A DNA stretch of 64,000 nucleotides from CAMDHY01 sp046156265 (lineage in GTDB: Bacteria > Pseudomonadota > Alphaproteobacteria > Rhizobiales > Segnochrobactraceae), in assembly GCF_046156265.1 (NCBI RefSeq), contig NZ_JAWDIR010000002.1, positions 124,001 through 188,000 of the forward strand, in the 5' to 3' direction. Position numbers and translations under genes: made by a program. The notes under the pieces were generated by a model. The model was not told the origin of the DNA, searched no databases, and saw only the letters and a list, made by a program, of their open reading frames with translations. Each line of letters begins with the position of its first letter. Positions within the stretch are counted from its first letter, which is position 1. Positions 25,236 to 34,219 of this stretch are shown here, in pieces.

Positions 25236-26687
25236 GTGAGCTTGCGGTCCCTCGGCGACGACGCCCGTCTCGCCCTCGCCACGCTCGCCGACCGGGCGAT
25301 CGAGATCGGCACGCCCACCGTGCGGCTCGGCGTCACCGGCCTGTCGCGGGCGGGCAAGACCGTGTTCATCACCGCCCTCGTGCACGCGCTGACGCGCGGC
25401 GGCCGGCTGCCGCTGTTCGAGCCCGCCGCCTCCGGCCGCCTCGCCCGCGCCCGCCTCGAGCCGCAGCCCGACGACACCGTGCCGCGGTTCGAGTACGAGG
25501 CCCACGTCGCCGACCTCGTCGGCGCGCGCATCTGGCCGCAATCGACCCGCCGCGTCGCCGAGCTGCGCGTCACCCTCGACTACGAATCGGCGACCTTCCT
25601 CGGCCGCACCCTCGGCCGCGGCCGACTGCACCTCGACATCGTCGACTATCCCGGCGAGTGGCTGCTCGACCTCGCCTTGATCGACCGCAGCTATGCCGCC
25701 TGGGCGGGTGAGGCGATCGCCCGCGCCCGCGCCCATGCCGACGCCCCAGAGACCCAGCGCTTCCTCTACGCCCTCGACGGCGCCGACGCCGCCGGCCCCG
25801 AGGACGAGGCGGCCGCCGCCGGCCTCGCCGCGCTGTTCACCGCCCACCTGTCCGCCCGCCGCGCCGATCCCGAGGCACTCGCCGCCGAGCCGCCCGGCCG
25901 CTTCCTCATGCCCGGCGATCTCGCCGGCTCACCGGCACTGACCTTCGCGCCGCTACCGCTGCCGGAGGGCGCGACTCCGGTGCGCGGCACGCTCAGTGGG
26001 CTGATGGAGCGCCGCTACGAGGCCTACCGCACGCAGATCGTGAAGCCATTCTTCCGCGACCACTTCGCCCGTCTCGATCGCCAGATCGTGCTGGTCGACG
26101 CACTCGCCGCCCTCGACCGCGGCGCCGCCGCCACCGCCGAGCTCGAGCGGACGCTCGCCGACGTGCTCGCCGCCTTCCGACCGGGCCGGCTCTCCTTCCT
26201 CGGCCGTCTCGTCGACCGCCGCATCGATCGCATCCTGTTCGCCGCCACCAAGGCCGACCACCTGCACCACCGCGACCACGACCGCCTGGAGGCGATCCTG
26301 CGCCGTCTCGTCGGCCGCGCCATCGAGCGCGCCTCGTTCGCCGGCGCCGAGGTCGACGTGCTCGCCATCGCCGCGGTGCGGGCGACGCGCGAAGCCACCG
26401 TCCGGCGCGGCGGCGAGCGCCTGCCGGCGATCCTCGGCACGCCAATCGCCGGCGAGAGCGTCGACGGCACGGTCTATGACGGCGCCACCGAGATCGCCCT
26501 CTTCCCCGGCGACCTGCCGGACGATCCCGAGGCGGTGTTCGGCCGCGCCGAGGGCGACGGAACCTTGCGCTTCCCGCGCTTCCGCCCACCGAAGCTCGAG
26601 CCGGACCCGGACGGCATCCGCCTGCACCTGCCGCACATCCGCCTCGACCGCGCCCTGCAGTTCCTGATCGGAGACCGGCTGGCATGA
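25236..26687 (+). CDS. YcjX-family (DUF463) P-loop GTPase-like protein
   Basis: About 483 residues. It opens MSLRSLGDDARLALATLADR and continues with the family hallmark TVRLGVTGLSRAGKTVFITA, whose GLSRAGKT is the P-loop near residue 35. Later features are DIVDYPGEWLLDLALIDRSY (Walker B/switch region), LSFLGRLVDRRIDRILFAATKADHLHH (TKAD specificity motif) and FRPPKLEPDPDGIRLHLPHI near the end. YcjX proteins are stress-linked NTPases of unresolved function, often next to a DUF697 membrane protein, as here. GTG 25236 is chosen because homologues begin just before the helix RLALATLADR. No strong ribosome-binding site is seen, and the frame is open to 25143. Confidence 0.88.
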   Translation: MSLRSLGDDARLALATLADRAIEIGTPTVRLGVTGLSRAGKTVFITALVHALTRGGRLPLFEPAASGRLARARLEPQPDDTVPRFEYEAHVADLVGARIWPQSTRRVAELRVTLDYESATFLGRTLGRGRLHLDIVDYPGEWLLDLALIDRSYAAWAGEAIARARAHADAPETQRFLYALDGADAAGPEDEAAAAGLAALFTAHLSARRADPEALAAEPPGRFLMPGDLAGSPALTFAPLPLPEGATPVRGTLSGLMERRYEAYRTQIVKPFFRDHFARLDRQIVLVDALAALDRGAAATAELERTLADVLAAFRPGRLSFLGRLVDRRIDRILFAATKADHLHHRDHDRLEAILRRLVGRAIERASFAGAEVDVLAIAAVRATREATVRRGGERLPAILGTPIAGESVDGTVYDGATEIALFPGDLPDDPEAVFGRAEGDGTLRFPRFRPPKLEPDPDGIRLHLPHIRLDRALQFLIGDRLA

Positions 26688-27754
26688 GCGATTTCCGAAC
26701 GGGCGATCCGCGCCCGGGCAGCGCACGCTCCGAGCCACCGCGGCGCCGGCCGACGGCGATCCGCCTCGACGAGGCGGAGTTCGTCGGTGCCGCCCCGCCC
26801 TCCGGCGACCGGCCGGTGATCGTGCCGGAAGCCGAGGACGAGCCGCCACCGCCGCCCGCACCGCGCCGGCGCGGCATCAGCTGGGGCACGCTGTTCACCG
26901 CCGCCGCCGGCGGCCTCGTCTCGCTCGCCCTCGGCCTCGCCCTCGATGCCCTGATCCGCGACCTGTTCACCCGCGCCGAGTGGCTCGGCTGGCTCGCCGC
27001 CGTGCTGACGGCGCTCGCCGTCGTGGCGGCGCTCGCCGTCATCGGCCGCGAGGTGCTGGCGCTGACGCGGCTGTCGGCGATCGAATCGCTCAGCGCCGAC
27101 GCCGCCCTGGCCGCTGCCGCCGACGACCGTCCGAAGGCGGAAGCCGTCGTCGCCCGGGTGACCGCCCTCTATGCCGGCCGGCCGGAAACGGCGCGCGGCC
27201 GCGCCGCCATGGCCGACCATCTCGCCGAGGTGATCGACGGGCGCGACCTGTTGATGCTGGCCGAGCGGGAAGTGCTGGCACCGCTCGATGCGCGCGCCCG
27301 TGCCATGGTCGTCGCCTCGGCGCGGCGCGTCTCGGTGGTCACCGCGCTGTCGCCGCGCGCCCTGATCGACCTCGTCTACGTCGCGGCGGAGGCGGCCTCG
27401 CTGACGCGCCGGCTGTCGACGCTCTACGGCGGGCGGCCGGGCACGCTCGGCTTCTTCCGCCTCGCCCGCCACGTCCTCGGCCACCTCGCCGTCACCGGCG
27501 GCCTCGCCGCGACCGACGGGCTGGTGCACGAGATCGTCGGGCGCTCCGTCGCCTCGCGGCTGTCGGCGCGCCTCGGCGAGGGAATCGTCAACGGGCTGAT
27601 GACCGCCCGCGTCGGCCTCGCCGCCATCGACGTCTGCCGTCCGCTCCCCTTCATGGGCACGAAGCGGACGACCATCTCCGAGATCGTCGGCGACGTCGCC
27701 AAGCTGACGACCCCGCCAGACGGCGAGCCCGGCAAGGGTCCGCCCATCCCCTGA
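26684..27754 (+). CDS. YcjF/TIGR01620-type DUF697 membrane protein
   Basis: 356 residues. A disordered Pro/Arg-rich cytoplasmic N-terminus (about 1-65) precedes two adjacent transmembrane helices (TLFTAAAGGLVSLALGLALDAL, WLAAVLTALAVVAALAVIGREV). A helical domain follows, then the DUF697 core (SPRALIDLVYVAAEAASLTR, ARHVLGHLAVTGGLAATDGL, RLGEGIVNGLMTARVGLAAI, CRPLPF). The ATG overlaps the stop of the YcjX gene (ATGA), consistent with a coupled pair acting at the inner membrane, probably under envelope or heat stress as in other Proteobacteria. The molecular role is unknown. Confidence 0.88.
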   Translation: MSDFRTGDPRPGSARSEPPRRRPTAIRLDEAEFVGAAPPSGDRPVIVPEAEDEPPPPPAPRRRGISWGTLFTAAAGGLVSLALGLALDALIRDLFTRAEWLGWLAAVLTALAVVAALAVIGREVLALTRLSAIESLSADAALAAAADDRPKAEAVVARVTALYAGRPETARGRAAMADHLAEVIDGRDLLMLAEREVLAPLDARARAMVVASARRVSVVTALSPRALIDLVYVAAEAASLTRRLSTLYGGRPGTLGFFRLARHVLGHLAVTGGLAATDGLVHEIVGRSVASRLSARLGEGIVNGLMTARVGLAAIDVCRPLPFMGTKRTTISEIVGDVAKLTTPPDGEPGKGPPIP

Positions 27755-27850
27755 CTTCACCTTTGGTTGTTCTATTGCACTTTAGCACTTGATAGTTGCA
27801 TCTGGCGTGCGAGCGATGCACTGTTTCCCCTCAGCCAGGGGGTTGCAGAC

Positions 27851-28243
27851 ATGCCCACTTTCACGCGCCCGGACGGTGCTCCGGTCCAGATTTCCGCCGC
27901 CCATGTCGTGCGTGCCCGGCGAACCATCGCCGGTGAAGATCATCCGGGCGGCACGCGGATAGACTGGGCGGAGACGCAGATCGTCCGTGAATCGATCGAC
28001 ACGGTCGGACCCGCCATCAAGGCCGGGCACCCGAGCTTCACCTTCATCACCACCCACGATGGGTCGAAGGTCTGGTTCGATGCGAAGAAGGTGCAGGGAC
28101 CGCTGGAGCCGCCGCCGTCCCAGATCGCCCATGGCTACCTGTCGTCGATGACGCTGATGGGCTACCGTCAGTACGCCTGCGAGACGATGCAGGAACTGGC
28201 GGATATCATCAGGGCGGCAGGCACCGAGCCGCTCCCCTTCTAG
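27851..28243 (+). CDS. Hypothetical protein (130 aa)
   Basis: Starts MPTFTRPDGAPVQISAAHVV, 8 bases after an AGGGGG site. The frame continues upstream to 27767, but that part reads as untranslated leader. It has an alternating beta pattern in the N-terminal 75 residues (HPSFTFITTHDGSKVWFDAKKVQGPLE) and a C-terminal helix (YACETMQELADIIRAAG). No signal peptide and no membrane segment. The first half resembles short beta-sheet modules that read RRT...TRIDW...TFITTHDGSKVWFDA, but I can assign no family. It is monocistronic and follows the DUF697 gene. Confidence 0.6.
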   Translation: MPTFTRPDGAPVQISAAHVVRARRTIAGEDHPGGTRIDWAETQIVRESIDTVGPAIKAGHPSFTFITTHDGSKVWFDAKKVQGPLEPPPSQIAHGYLSSMTLMGYRQYACETMQELADIIRAAGTEPLPF

Positions 28244-28340
28244 GGCGGCCGACGCCAGTTCGACGCGCGAGCCGTGGCCAAGGGAGGCGCCCCCCGCGCC
28301 GCGTCTCCCGGCGCCTTCGGCGTGTCCGCCGTTGCGGCCC

Positions 28341-30404
28341 TCACTCCTCCGACGGGAACACCTCGGCCACCTGCATCATGCCGAGGTCCTCGTGGATGAG
28401 GATGTGGCAGTGGTAGACGAAGCGGCCCTGCTCGGGGAACTTCACCTTCACCACCACCTTGCCGTTCGCCGGAAGGGGCGCCGTGTCACGCTCGACCGGC
28501 ACCATCTCGCCGCTCGCCTTCACGTCCTTGAAGAAGCCGGCCATCACCCGGTTCGGGCGCTCGTCCGGCCCGCCGGTCTCGTACTTCACCTTCTCGACGA
28601 TGAAGCGCGACTGGTGGATGTGCAGGTTGTGGAAGATTGGAGAGGAATTCTCGACCTCGAAGCGCACCGTCGCACCCTTCTCGATGCACAGGTTGATGCG
28701 CTCCATGTCGAACGCCTTGGCGCCCTGGCCGTTCGTGTTGATGAAGAACTTGTCGAAGTTGGGTGAGTTGCCGAAGCGCAGCGGGATCACCGCCGTCTGG
28801 CCGCTGCTCTGGCTGTGATCCTCGTCCGGGCCCATGACGGTGCCGTCCTTGAAGACGACCGTGGGGTTTCCCAGACCCTTCTTGTTCTTGCAGGCCTCCG
28901 GGCGCTTGTGCTTCTTGCCGACCGGGCCGACGGCGTCGTCTGCCATCAGGGTGGCGATGCGCGCCTCCGCCGTCGCCGGGTCGAGGCCGAACTCCGCCAT
29001 CTCGGTGGCCTTCGCCTGCGGGTCGCCCTTCATCACCACCTTCGCCAGCGCCACCGCCGGGAAGGTCGAGGTACCCGACAGCACCTGGCGCTGCACGAAC
29101 TGGAAGGTCTTGTCCTTTTTGAACGGCTGCAGCTTGCCCTTGCCGTCGATGCGGCCGGAGGAGACGACGATGTCGGCGCGGGTCCCCGGCATCATCAGGA
29201 GCGAGCCCTTCGTCACCGACTTCGCGACATAGTTGCCGTCGATGTTGATCACCTGGAAGTCGGTCTTGTTGCCGTCCTCGTCCAGCAGCACGAGGTCATA
29301 GGAGGCGTTGGCGCCGATGTTGGCGATCCGCCAGATCTCCTGCGCCCCCGGCTTCATCTCGACCGTCGGGTAGCGGGCGCCGTTGACGAGGAACAGCCAG
29401 AGGTCGGTGTCCTTGCCGGCCGCGCCATTGATCTTGCAGCCGCCCTTCACCTTCGAATAGTCGATCGGCTTCCCCTGCCCCGAGCAACCGAGGAAGATGT
29501 CGTAGGGGCGCAGCTCGGCCGTCTTCGCCTTCTCGTCGATCTTGGTCAGCTGCACGTCCTTGAGCAGCATGAAGCGCTCGCGGATCTGCGGGCTGCCGTT
29601 CTTGCAGAGCCTCTCCTGGTCGGACGGCATCAGGTGCTTGCCGTCGCAGAGCGAGCCGATCTGGATGCCGCCGGAGAGGCCGGCGTTGACCATCTTCTGC
29701 GAGAAGCCGTGGATGTGCGGGTGGAACCAGAACATCCCGCTCTGGCCGTTGTCCTTGACGCCGATGCGGTAGTCGGCCGAGCCTTTCAGGGTGACGAGCT
29801 GGCCCTTGCCGCACTCGCTCTTCGCCTGGGGTTCGATGTCATCGCCGGCCGCCGCCGCGCCGTGGCCACCGTGGCCGGCGTGCCCTCCGTGCCCACCATG
29901 TCCGGCGTGGGCGTCGCTCTGCTTCGCCAGCGCCCCGGACTGGATGGTGAGGAAGATGTTGTCGCCCTGCTTCTTGCCCGAGCACGGACTGGTGATCAGC
30001 CCGTGCGTGTGCATGTTGAGGTCGGTCGGCACCATCATCTGCTCGCCTTCGAGCTCGCCGGCCGTGACGTTCGAGGGCGGAGCGTCGATCTCGTTGACGA
30101 GCTTGAAGCGCAGCGCCTCCCCCGGCTTCGCCTTGATCACCGGCGGCACGTAGAGGAAGTCGGCCTTCTTGCCGAAGGCGTAGGCGAGGGCGCCCGACAC
30201 CTTGTAGCCGCCAATCTCCACCGGCGCCTTTTTCGACGACCGCCGCACCTTGACGACGGTGTCGTCCCTGGTGGCGAGCGAGCGGTCGACGCCGGGATCC
30301 GGGAGCGTGTCGGCGGCGTGGGCGAGGGGCGCGGCCGCGAGGGCGGCGAGCGAAAACGCGACGGCCACTGCCGCGGCCGACGTCCGGCGCACCCGATGGC
30401 GCAT
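28341..30404 (-). CDS. Secreted multicopper oxidase
   Basis: 687 residues. Residues 1-30 are a signal peptide (AAAVAVAFSLAALAAAPLAHA|AD). All four copper-binding His clusters are visible: HTHG (about 132), HPHIHG (about 228), HNLHIHQ (about 600) and HCHILIHEDLGMM near the C-terminus, giving one type 1 Cu (Cys in YHCHIL, axial Met) and the trinuclear site. Between the first two lies a His/Gly-rich insert (HAGHGGHGGHAGHGGHG) that could bind Cu ions. The large size and Cys pairs suggest periplasmic oxidation of metals or phenolics. Strong GGGAGGG ribosome site before the ATG. It is divergent from the CoxE-like gene. Confidence 0.92.
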   Translation of the reverse strand: MRHRVRRTSAAAVAVAFSLAALAAAPLAHAADTLPDPGVDRSLATRDDTVVKVRRSSKKAPVEIGGYKVSGALAYAFGKKADFLYVPPVIKAKPGEALRFKLVNEIDAPPSNVTAGELEGEQMMVPTDLNMHTHGLITSPCSGKKQGDNIFLTIQSGALAKQSDAHAGHGGHGGHAGHGGHGAAAAGDDIEPQAKSECGKGQLVTLKGSADYRIGVKDNGQSGMFWFHPHIHGFSQKMVNAGLSGGIQIGSLCDGKHLMPSDQERLCKNGSPQIRERFMLLKDVQLTKIDEKAKTAELRPYDIFLGCSGQGKPIDYSKVKGGCKINGAAGKDTDLWLFLVNGARYPTVEMKPGAQEIWRIANIGANASYDLVLLDEDGNKTDFQVINIDGNYVAKSVTKGSLLMMPGTRADIVVSSGRIDGKGKLQPFKKDKTFQFVQRQVLSGTSTFPAVALAKVVMKGDPQAKATEMAEFGLDPATAEARIATLMADDAVGPVGKKHKRPEACKNKKGLGNPTVVFKDGTVMGPDEDHSQSSGQTAVIPLRFGNSPNFDKFFINTNGQGAKAFDMERINLCIEKGATVRFEVENSSPIFHNLHIHQSRFIVEKVKYETGGPDERPNRVMAGFFKDVKASGEMVPVERDTAPLPANGKVVVKVKFPEQGRFVYHCHILIHEDLGMMQVAEVFPSEE

Positions 30405-30602
30405 GCTGAAGCCCTCCCCCGTCGGCCCGCCGGTTCGTTCGACGCGGCCCGATCTCGTCGCCCGACCACAGGGAAGCGCGTCGCGCGGGCGGCGGCAAGC
30501 CGGAATGTCGGAAACGCGTCATCCGCACCAAGGTGGGACTCGGCTTCACCCGGCCGACGGGCTGGCCTACCATCCGCCCGTCATCCGGAGCGCACGGCCC
30601 TC

Positions 30603-31775
30603 ATGTTCATCACCTTCCTCGGCGAACTGCGTGCCGCCGGGCTGCCGGTGTCGATCACCGAGTACCTGACGCTGCTTGAGGCCACCGAGGCCGACCTCGC
30701 CGGGAAAGGGGTCGAGGATTTCTACTTCCTGGCGCGCACCTGCCTCGTCAAGGACGAGACGCGCGTCGACAAGTTCGACCGCGTCTTCGCCCACGTCTTC
30801 AAGGGGCTCGACACCCTGCCGGAGGCGATCGAGGCGGAGGTGCCGACGGAATGGCTCCTCAAGCTCACCGAGCGCTGGCTCTCCGAGGAGGACAAGGCGA
30901 AGATCGCCGCCCTCGGCGGGCTCGAGAAGCTCCTCGAGACGCTGAAGGAGCGCCTCGCCGAGCAGAAGGGCCGCCACCAGGGCGGCTCGAAGTGGATCGG
31001 CACCGGCGGCACCTCGCCCTTCGGCCATGGCGGCTACAACCCGGAAGGCATCCGCATCGGCGGGCCGGGCAGCCAGCGCCGGGCCGTGAAGGTGTGGGAG
31101 AAGCGCGAGTTCAAGGACCTCGACGATACGGTCGAGATCGGCACGCGGGCGATCAAGATCGCGCTTCGGCGGCTGCGCCGCTTCGCCCGCACCGGCGCGG
31201 CCGAGGAGCTCGACCTCGAGGGCACCATTGGCGCCACGGCGCGGCGCGCCTTCCTCGACGTGCGCATGCGGCCGGAGCGTCACAATGCCGTGAAGGTGCT
31301 GCTGCTGCTCGATATCGGCGGCTCGATGGACGACCACGTGCGCGTCGTCGAGGAGTTGTTTTCCGCCGCCCGCTCGGAGTTCAAGCACCTCGAGCACTAC
31401 TACTTCCACAACTGCCTCTACGAGGGCCTGTGGAAATCAAATCGGCGGCGGCGCAGCGAGCAGACGCCGACCGCCGAGGTGCTGCGCACCTTTCCCCCCG
31501 ACACCCGCGTCGTCGTGGTCGGCGACGCGTCGATGTCCCCCTACGAGATCAGCCATCCCGGCGGGGCGGTGGAGCACTGGAATGCCGAGGCCGGCGCCGT
31601 CTGGCTGCAGCGCCTGACGCGCGCCTTCCCGAGGCTCGCCTGGATCAATCCGCTGCCCGAGCGCCACTGGGCCTACACCCACTCGGTGGGCATGATCCGG
31701 GATCTTGTGGGTGGCCGGATGTATCCGATGACGCTGGATGGCCTCGACGAGGCGACCCGGGCGCTCTCCCGCTGA
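30603..31775 (+). CDS. CoxE-like von Willebrand factor A domain protein
   Basis: 390 residues, starting MFITFLGELRAAGLPVSITE. The N-terminal half is helical (VEDFYFLARTCLVKDETRVDKF, TEWLLKLTERWLSEEDKAKI). Then comes a Gly-rich segment (GTGGTSPFGHGGYNPEG) and the VWA domain with the MIDAS-like VLLLLDIGGSMDDHVRV, where DxGxS takes the place of the classical DxSxS. It ends with SVGMIRDLVGGRMYPMTLDG. CoxE proteins work with MoxR-type AAA+ ATPases to insert metals or assemble complexes such as carbon monoxide dehydrogenase. No MoxR gene is adjacent, although a Mo-hydroxylase lies 3 kb downstream. The frame is open far upstream, but that part is a shadow of the oxidase gene. Confidence 0.88.
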   Translation: MFITFLGELRAAGLPVSITEYLTLLEATEADLAGKGVEDFYFLARTCLVKDETRVDKFDRVFAHVFKGLDTLPEAIEAEVPTEWLLKLTERWLSEEDKAKIAALGGLEKLLETLKERLAEQKGRHQGGSKWIGTGGTSPFGHGGYNPEGIRIGGPGSQRRAVKVWEKREFKDLDDTVEIGTRAIKIALRRLRRFARTGAAEELDLEGTIGATARRAFLDVRMRPERHNAVKVLLLLDIGGSMDDHVRVVEELFSAARSEFKHLEHYYFHNCLYEGLWKSNRRRRSEQTPTAEVLRTFPPDTRVVVVGDASMSPYEISHPGGAVEHWNAEAGAVWLQRLTRAFPRLAWINPLPERHWAYTHSVGMIRDLVGGRMYPMTLDGLDEATRALSR

Positions 31776-31957
31776 GCCGAGCCGCCGCCTCGTGGGGCGC
31801 ACGCATTGCGCTCGAATTGCGGCGCCCCGCCACACTTCCGCGCCGATCGCATCCCGAAGCCGACACGATCCGAGGCTAGTTCCGCCGGCACTGCTTGCCG
31901 ACGGGGCGTGAATGGCGCACGCCGGCAAGTAACCCATGACGCTGACGAGGTTCAATC

Positions 31958-34117
31958 TTGGGTTATTCTATAACATTCGCCGTCGACGATCGCTGGTCCA
32001 CCGGGTTCGTCGGGTCGATGTCGATCACCAACACGGGCGACCGGGCCGCCAACGGGTGGACGGTCGGCTTCGATGCTCCGTTCGATATTACGAACATCTG
32101 GAACGGCACGCTCGTCAGCCGCGACGACGACCGTTACACGGTCAGCGCCCCGGACTGGGCGAGCCGCCTCGCCCCCGGCGAGACCGTCACCTTCGGCTTC
32201 GAGAGCGCCCACACCGGCCCGATCGGCGAGCCCGCCGGCCTGACCGTCAATGGCGAGACCGTCGTGGTTGAGGATGCCCCGCCGGCGATCTCGGTCGAGG
32301 ATGCGCTGATCGTCGACGGCGCCGACGGCGTCTCCGTCGCGTCGTTCACGGTGTCGCTGTCGGCGCCGTCGGACGAGACGGTGAAGGTCGGCTTCGCCAC
32401 CGAGGGCGGCAGCGCCATCCTCGGCCACGACTATCTCTCGACCGCCGGCACGCTCACCTTCGCGCCGGGCGAGACCGAGAAGACGGTTCTCGTCACGCCC
32501 TCGGCCGAGGACCTCGACGTGCTGTCGCTGACCCTCGCCGGCCCCGTCGGCGCGACGATCGCCGACGCCTACGCGATCGCTGCCGCCGCCGGAGACAAGG
32601 CCGCGGCGACCGGCCCCCTGGCGACGCAACCGACCGTCTCGATCGGCGACGCCAGCGTCGTCGAGCGCGACGTCGTCGGCACCACCGGACCCGTCGGCGC
32701 CCTCTCCACCGAGGGCAACCGCATCGTCGACGAGGCCGGCAACACGGTGAAGATCGCCGGCGTCAACTGGTTCGGCCTCGAGTCCGGCCGCTTCGCGCCG
32801 GACGGGCTGCATGCCCGCAATCTCGAGGACATGATGGACCAGATGGGGGAGCTCGGCTTCAACACCATCCGGCTGCCGTTCTCCCAGGACCTGTTCGACG
32901 GGGCGATGCCGAGCGGCATCAACTACGATCTCAATCCGGAGCTCCGCGGCCTCACCGGCCTCGAGATCATGGACCGCGTCATCGAATACGCCGGCGAGAT
33001 CGGCCTCAAGGTGATCCTCGACCACCACCGCCCGACCGCCGGCGCCGGCGCCTCGGAAAACGGGCTCTGGTACGACGCGAAGCACAGCGAGGCCGACTGG
33101 ATCGACACCTGGAAGATGCTCGCCGACCGCTACGCCGGCGACACCGCGGTGATCGGTGCCGACCTGCACAACGAGCCGCACGCCGCCTCCTGGGGCGGCG
33201 GCGGGGCGAAGGACTGGGCGGCCGCCGCCGAGCGCGCCGGCGACGCCATCCACTCCGTCAACAAGGACTGGCTGATCTTCGTCGAGGGCGTCGCCAACGA
33301 GGACGGCGACTACTACTGGTGGGGCGGCAACCTCAAGGGCGTCGCCGAGCGGCCGATCGACCTCAAGCAGGACGGCAAGGTCGTCTACTCGCCGCACGAC
33401 TACCCGAACTCGATCTACGAGCAGCCGTGGTTCTCCGACAAGGATTTCCCGGACAACCTGACCGCCAAGTTCAAGGAGTTCTGGGGCTACATCCACGAGC
33501 AGAAGATCGGCCCGGTGATGCTCGGCGAGTTCGGCAGCCGCCTCACCGACCCGAAGGACATCGCCTGGTTCGAGAAGATCACCGCCTACCTGTCGGGCGA
33601 CTTCGACGCCGACGGCGACCGCGACGCCGGCGCCAGGGATCCCGGCATCAGCTGGACGTGGTGGTCGTGGAACCCCAACTCCGGCGACACCGGTGGCATC
33701 CTCAAGGACGACTGGACGAGCGTGCATGAGAACAAGCTCGAGGGCCTGAAGGACCTGATGTTCGACTGGCCCGACGGCACGAAGCCGCAGAAGTCGAAGG
33801 CCGAGTTCGACGTGACGCTGTCGCATGCCAGCGACGAGAAGGTGAAGGTCGACTACAAGATCGTCGGCGAGACGGCCGACGGCGACGACTTCGTCGTCAA
33901 GACCGGGCGGGTGAAGTTCGCGCCGGGCGAGACGGAGAAGACCATCAAGGTCGGCATCCTCGGCGACCTGAAGGTCGAGGGCGACGAGACCTTCCGCGTC
34001 GTGCTCAGGGCACCGAAGAACGTCGAGATCGAGGACGGCCGCGGCATCGGCACCATCATCGACAACGACGGCCGCACCGCCATCAAGGTGCAGCAGGCCC
34101 TCGAATTCGAGCTCTGA
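31958..34117 (+). CDS. Multidomain glycanase: CBM2-like, Calx-beta, GH5, Calx-beta
   Basis: 719 residues from a TTG start (GAGG 7 bases upstream). Residues 1-90 form a CBM2-type cellulose-binding module (NGWTVGFDAPFDITNIWNGT, LAPGETVTFGFES). About 105-200 is a Calx-beta unit (ISVEDALIVDGADGVSVASF, DYLSTAGTLTFAPGETEKTV). About 250-600 is a GH5 catalytic domain: KIAGVNWFGLESG, GFNTIRLPFSQ, acid/base Glu in DLHNEPH, DYPNS, nucleophile Glu in VMLGEFGSR, and ISWTWWSWNPNSGDTGG. A second Calx-beta unit closes the protein (KSKAEFDVTLSHASDEKVKV). It should cleave beta-1,4-glucan or a related glycan. There is no signal peptide. Calx-beta modules plus an acidic C-terminus suggest type I export, but the signal is not proven. 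Confidence 0.87.
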   Translation: MGYSITFAVDDRWSTGFVGSMSITNTGDRAANGWTVGFDAPFDITNIWNGTLVSRDDDRYTVSAPDWASRLAPGETVTFGFESAHTGPIGEPAGLTVNGETVVVEDAPPAISVEDALIVDGADGVSVASFTVSLSAPSDETVKVGFATEGGSAILGHDYLSTAGTLTFAPGETEKTVLVTPSAEDLDVLSLTLAGPVGATIADAYAIAAAAGDKAAATGPLATQPTVSIGDASVVERDVVGTTGPVGALSTEGNRIVDEAGNTVKIAGVNWFGLESGRFAPDGLHARNLEDMMDQMGELGFNTIRLPFSQDLFDGAMPSGINYDLNPELRGLTGLEIMDRVIEYAGEIGLKVILDHHRPTAGAGASENGLWYDAKHSEADWIDTWKMLADRYAGDTAVIGADLHNEPHAASWGGGGAKDWAAAAERAGDAIHSVNKDWLIFVEGVANEDGDYYWWGGNLKGVAERPIDLKQDGKVVYSPHDYPNSIYEQPWFSDKDFPDNLTAKFKEFWGYIHEQKIGPVMLGEFGSRLTDPKDIAWFEKITAYLSGDFDADGDRDAGARDPGISWTWWSWNPNSGDTGGILKDDWTSVHENKLEGLKDLMFDWPDGTKPQKSKAEFDVTLSHASDEKVKVDYKIVGETADGDDFVVKTGRVKFAPGETEKTIKVGILGDLKVEGDETFRVVLRAPKNVEIEDGRGIGTIIDNDGRTAIKVQQALEFEL

Positions 34118-34140
34118 GCGGAGCACCGCGAACAAGCAGA

Positions 34141-34176
34141 AACGGGCGGGCCATCGCGGCCCGCCCGTTCTTGTTT
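34141..34176. terminator. Bidirectional rho-independent terminator
   Basis: AACGGGCGGGCC (34141-34152), a 5-base loop, then GGCCCGCCCGTT (34158-34169): a 12-bp perfect stem followed by a T-rich tail (CTTGTTT) and preceded by an A-rich stretch, so it can work both ways. It sits between the convergent GH5 and Mo-hydroxylase genes. Confidence 0.85.
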
Positions 34177-34219
34177 CAGCAGGAAGGCGGACCGATCGGC
34201 CCGCCCGTCCCTCCCAGCC

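Noticed and set aside
31952..34135. 727-codon minus-strand frame opposite the GH5 gene
   Set aside because: Pure shadow: Val/Asp/Glu/Arg repeats with no fold, while the plus strand encodes CBM2, GH5 and Calx-beta.
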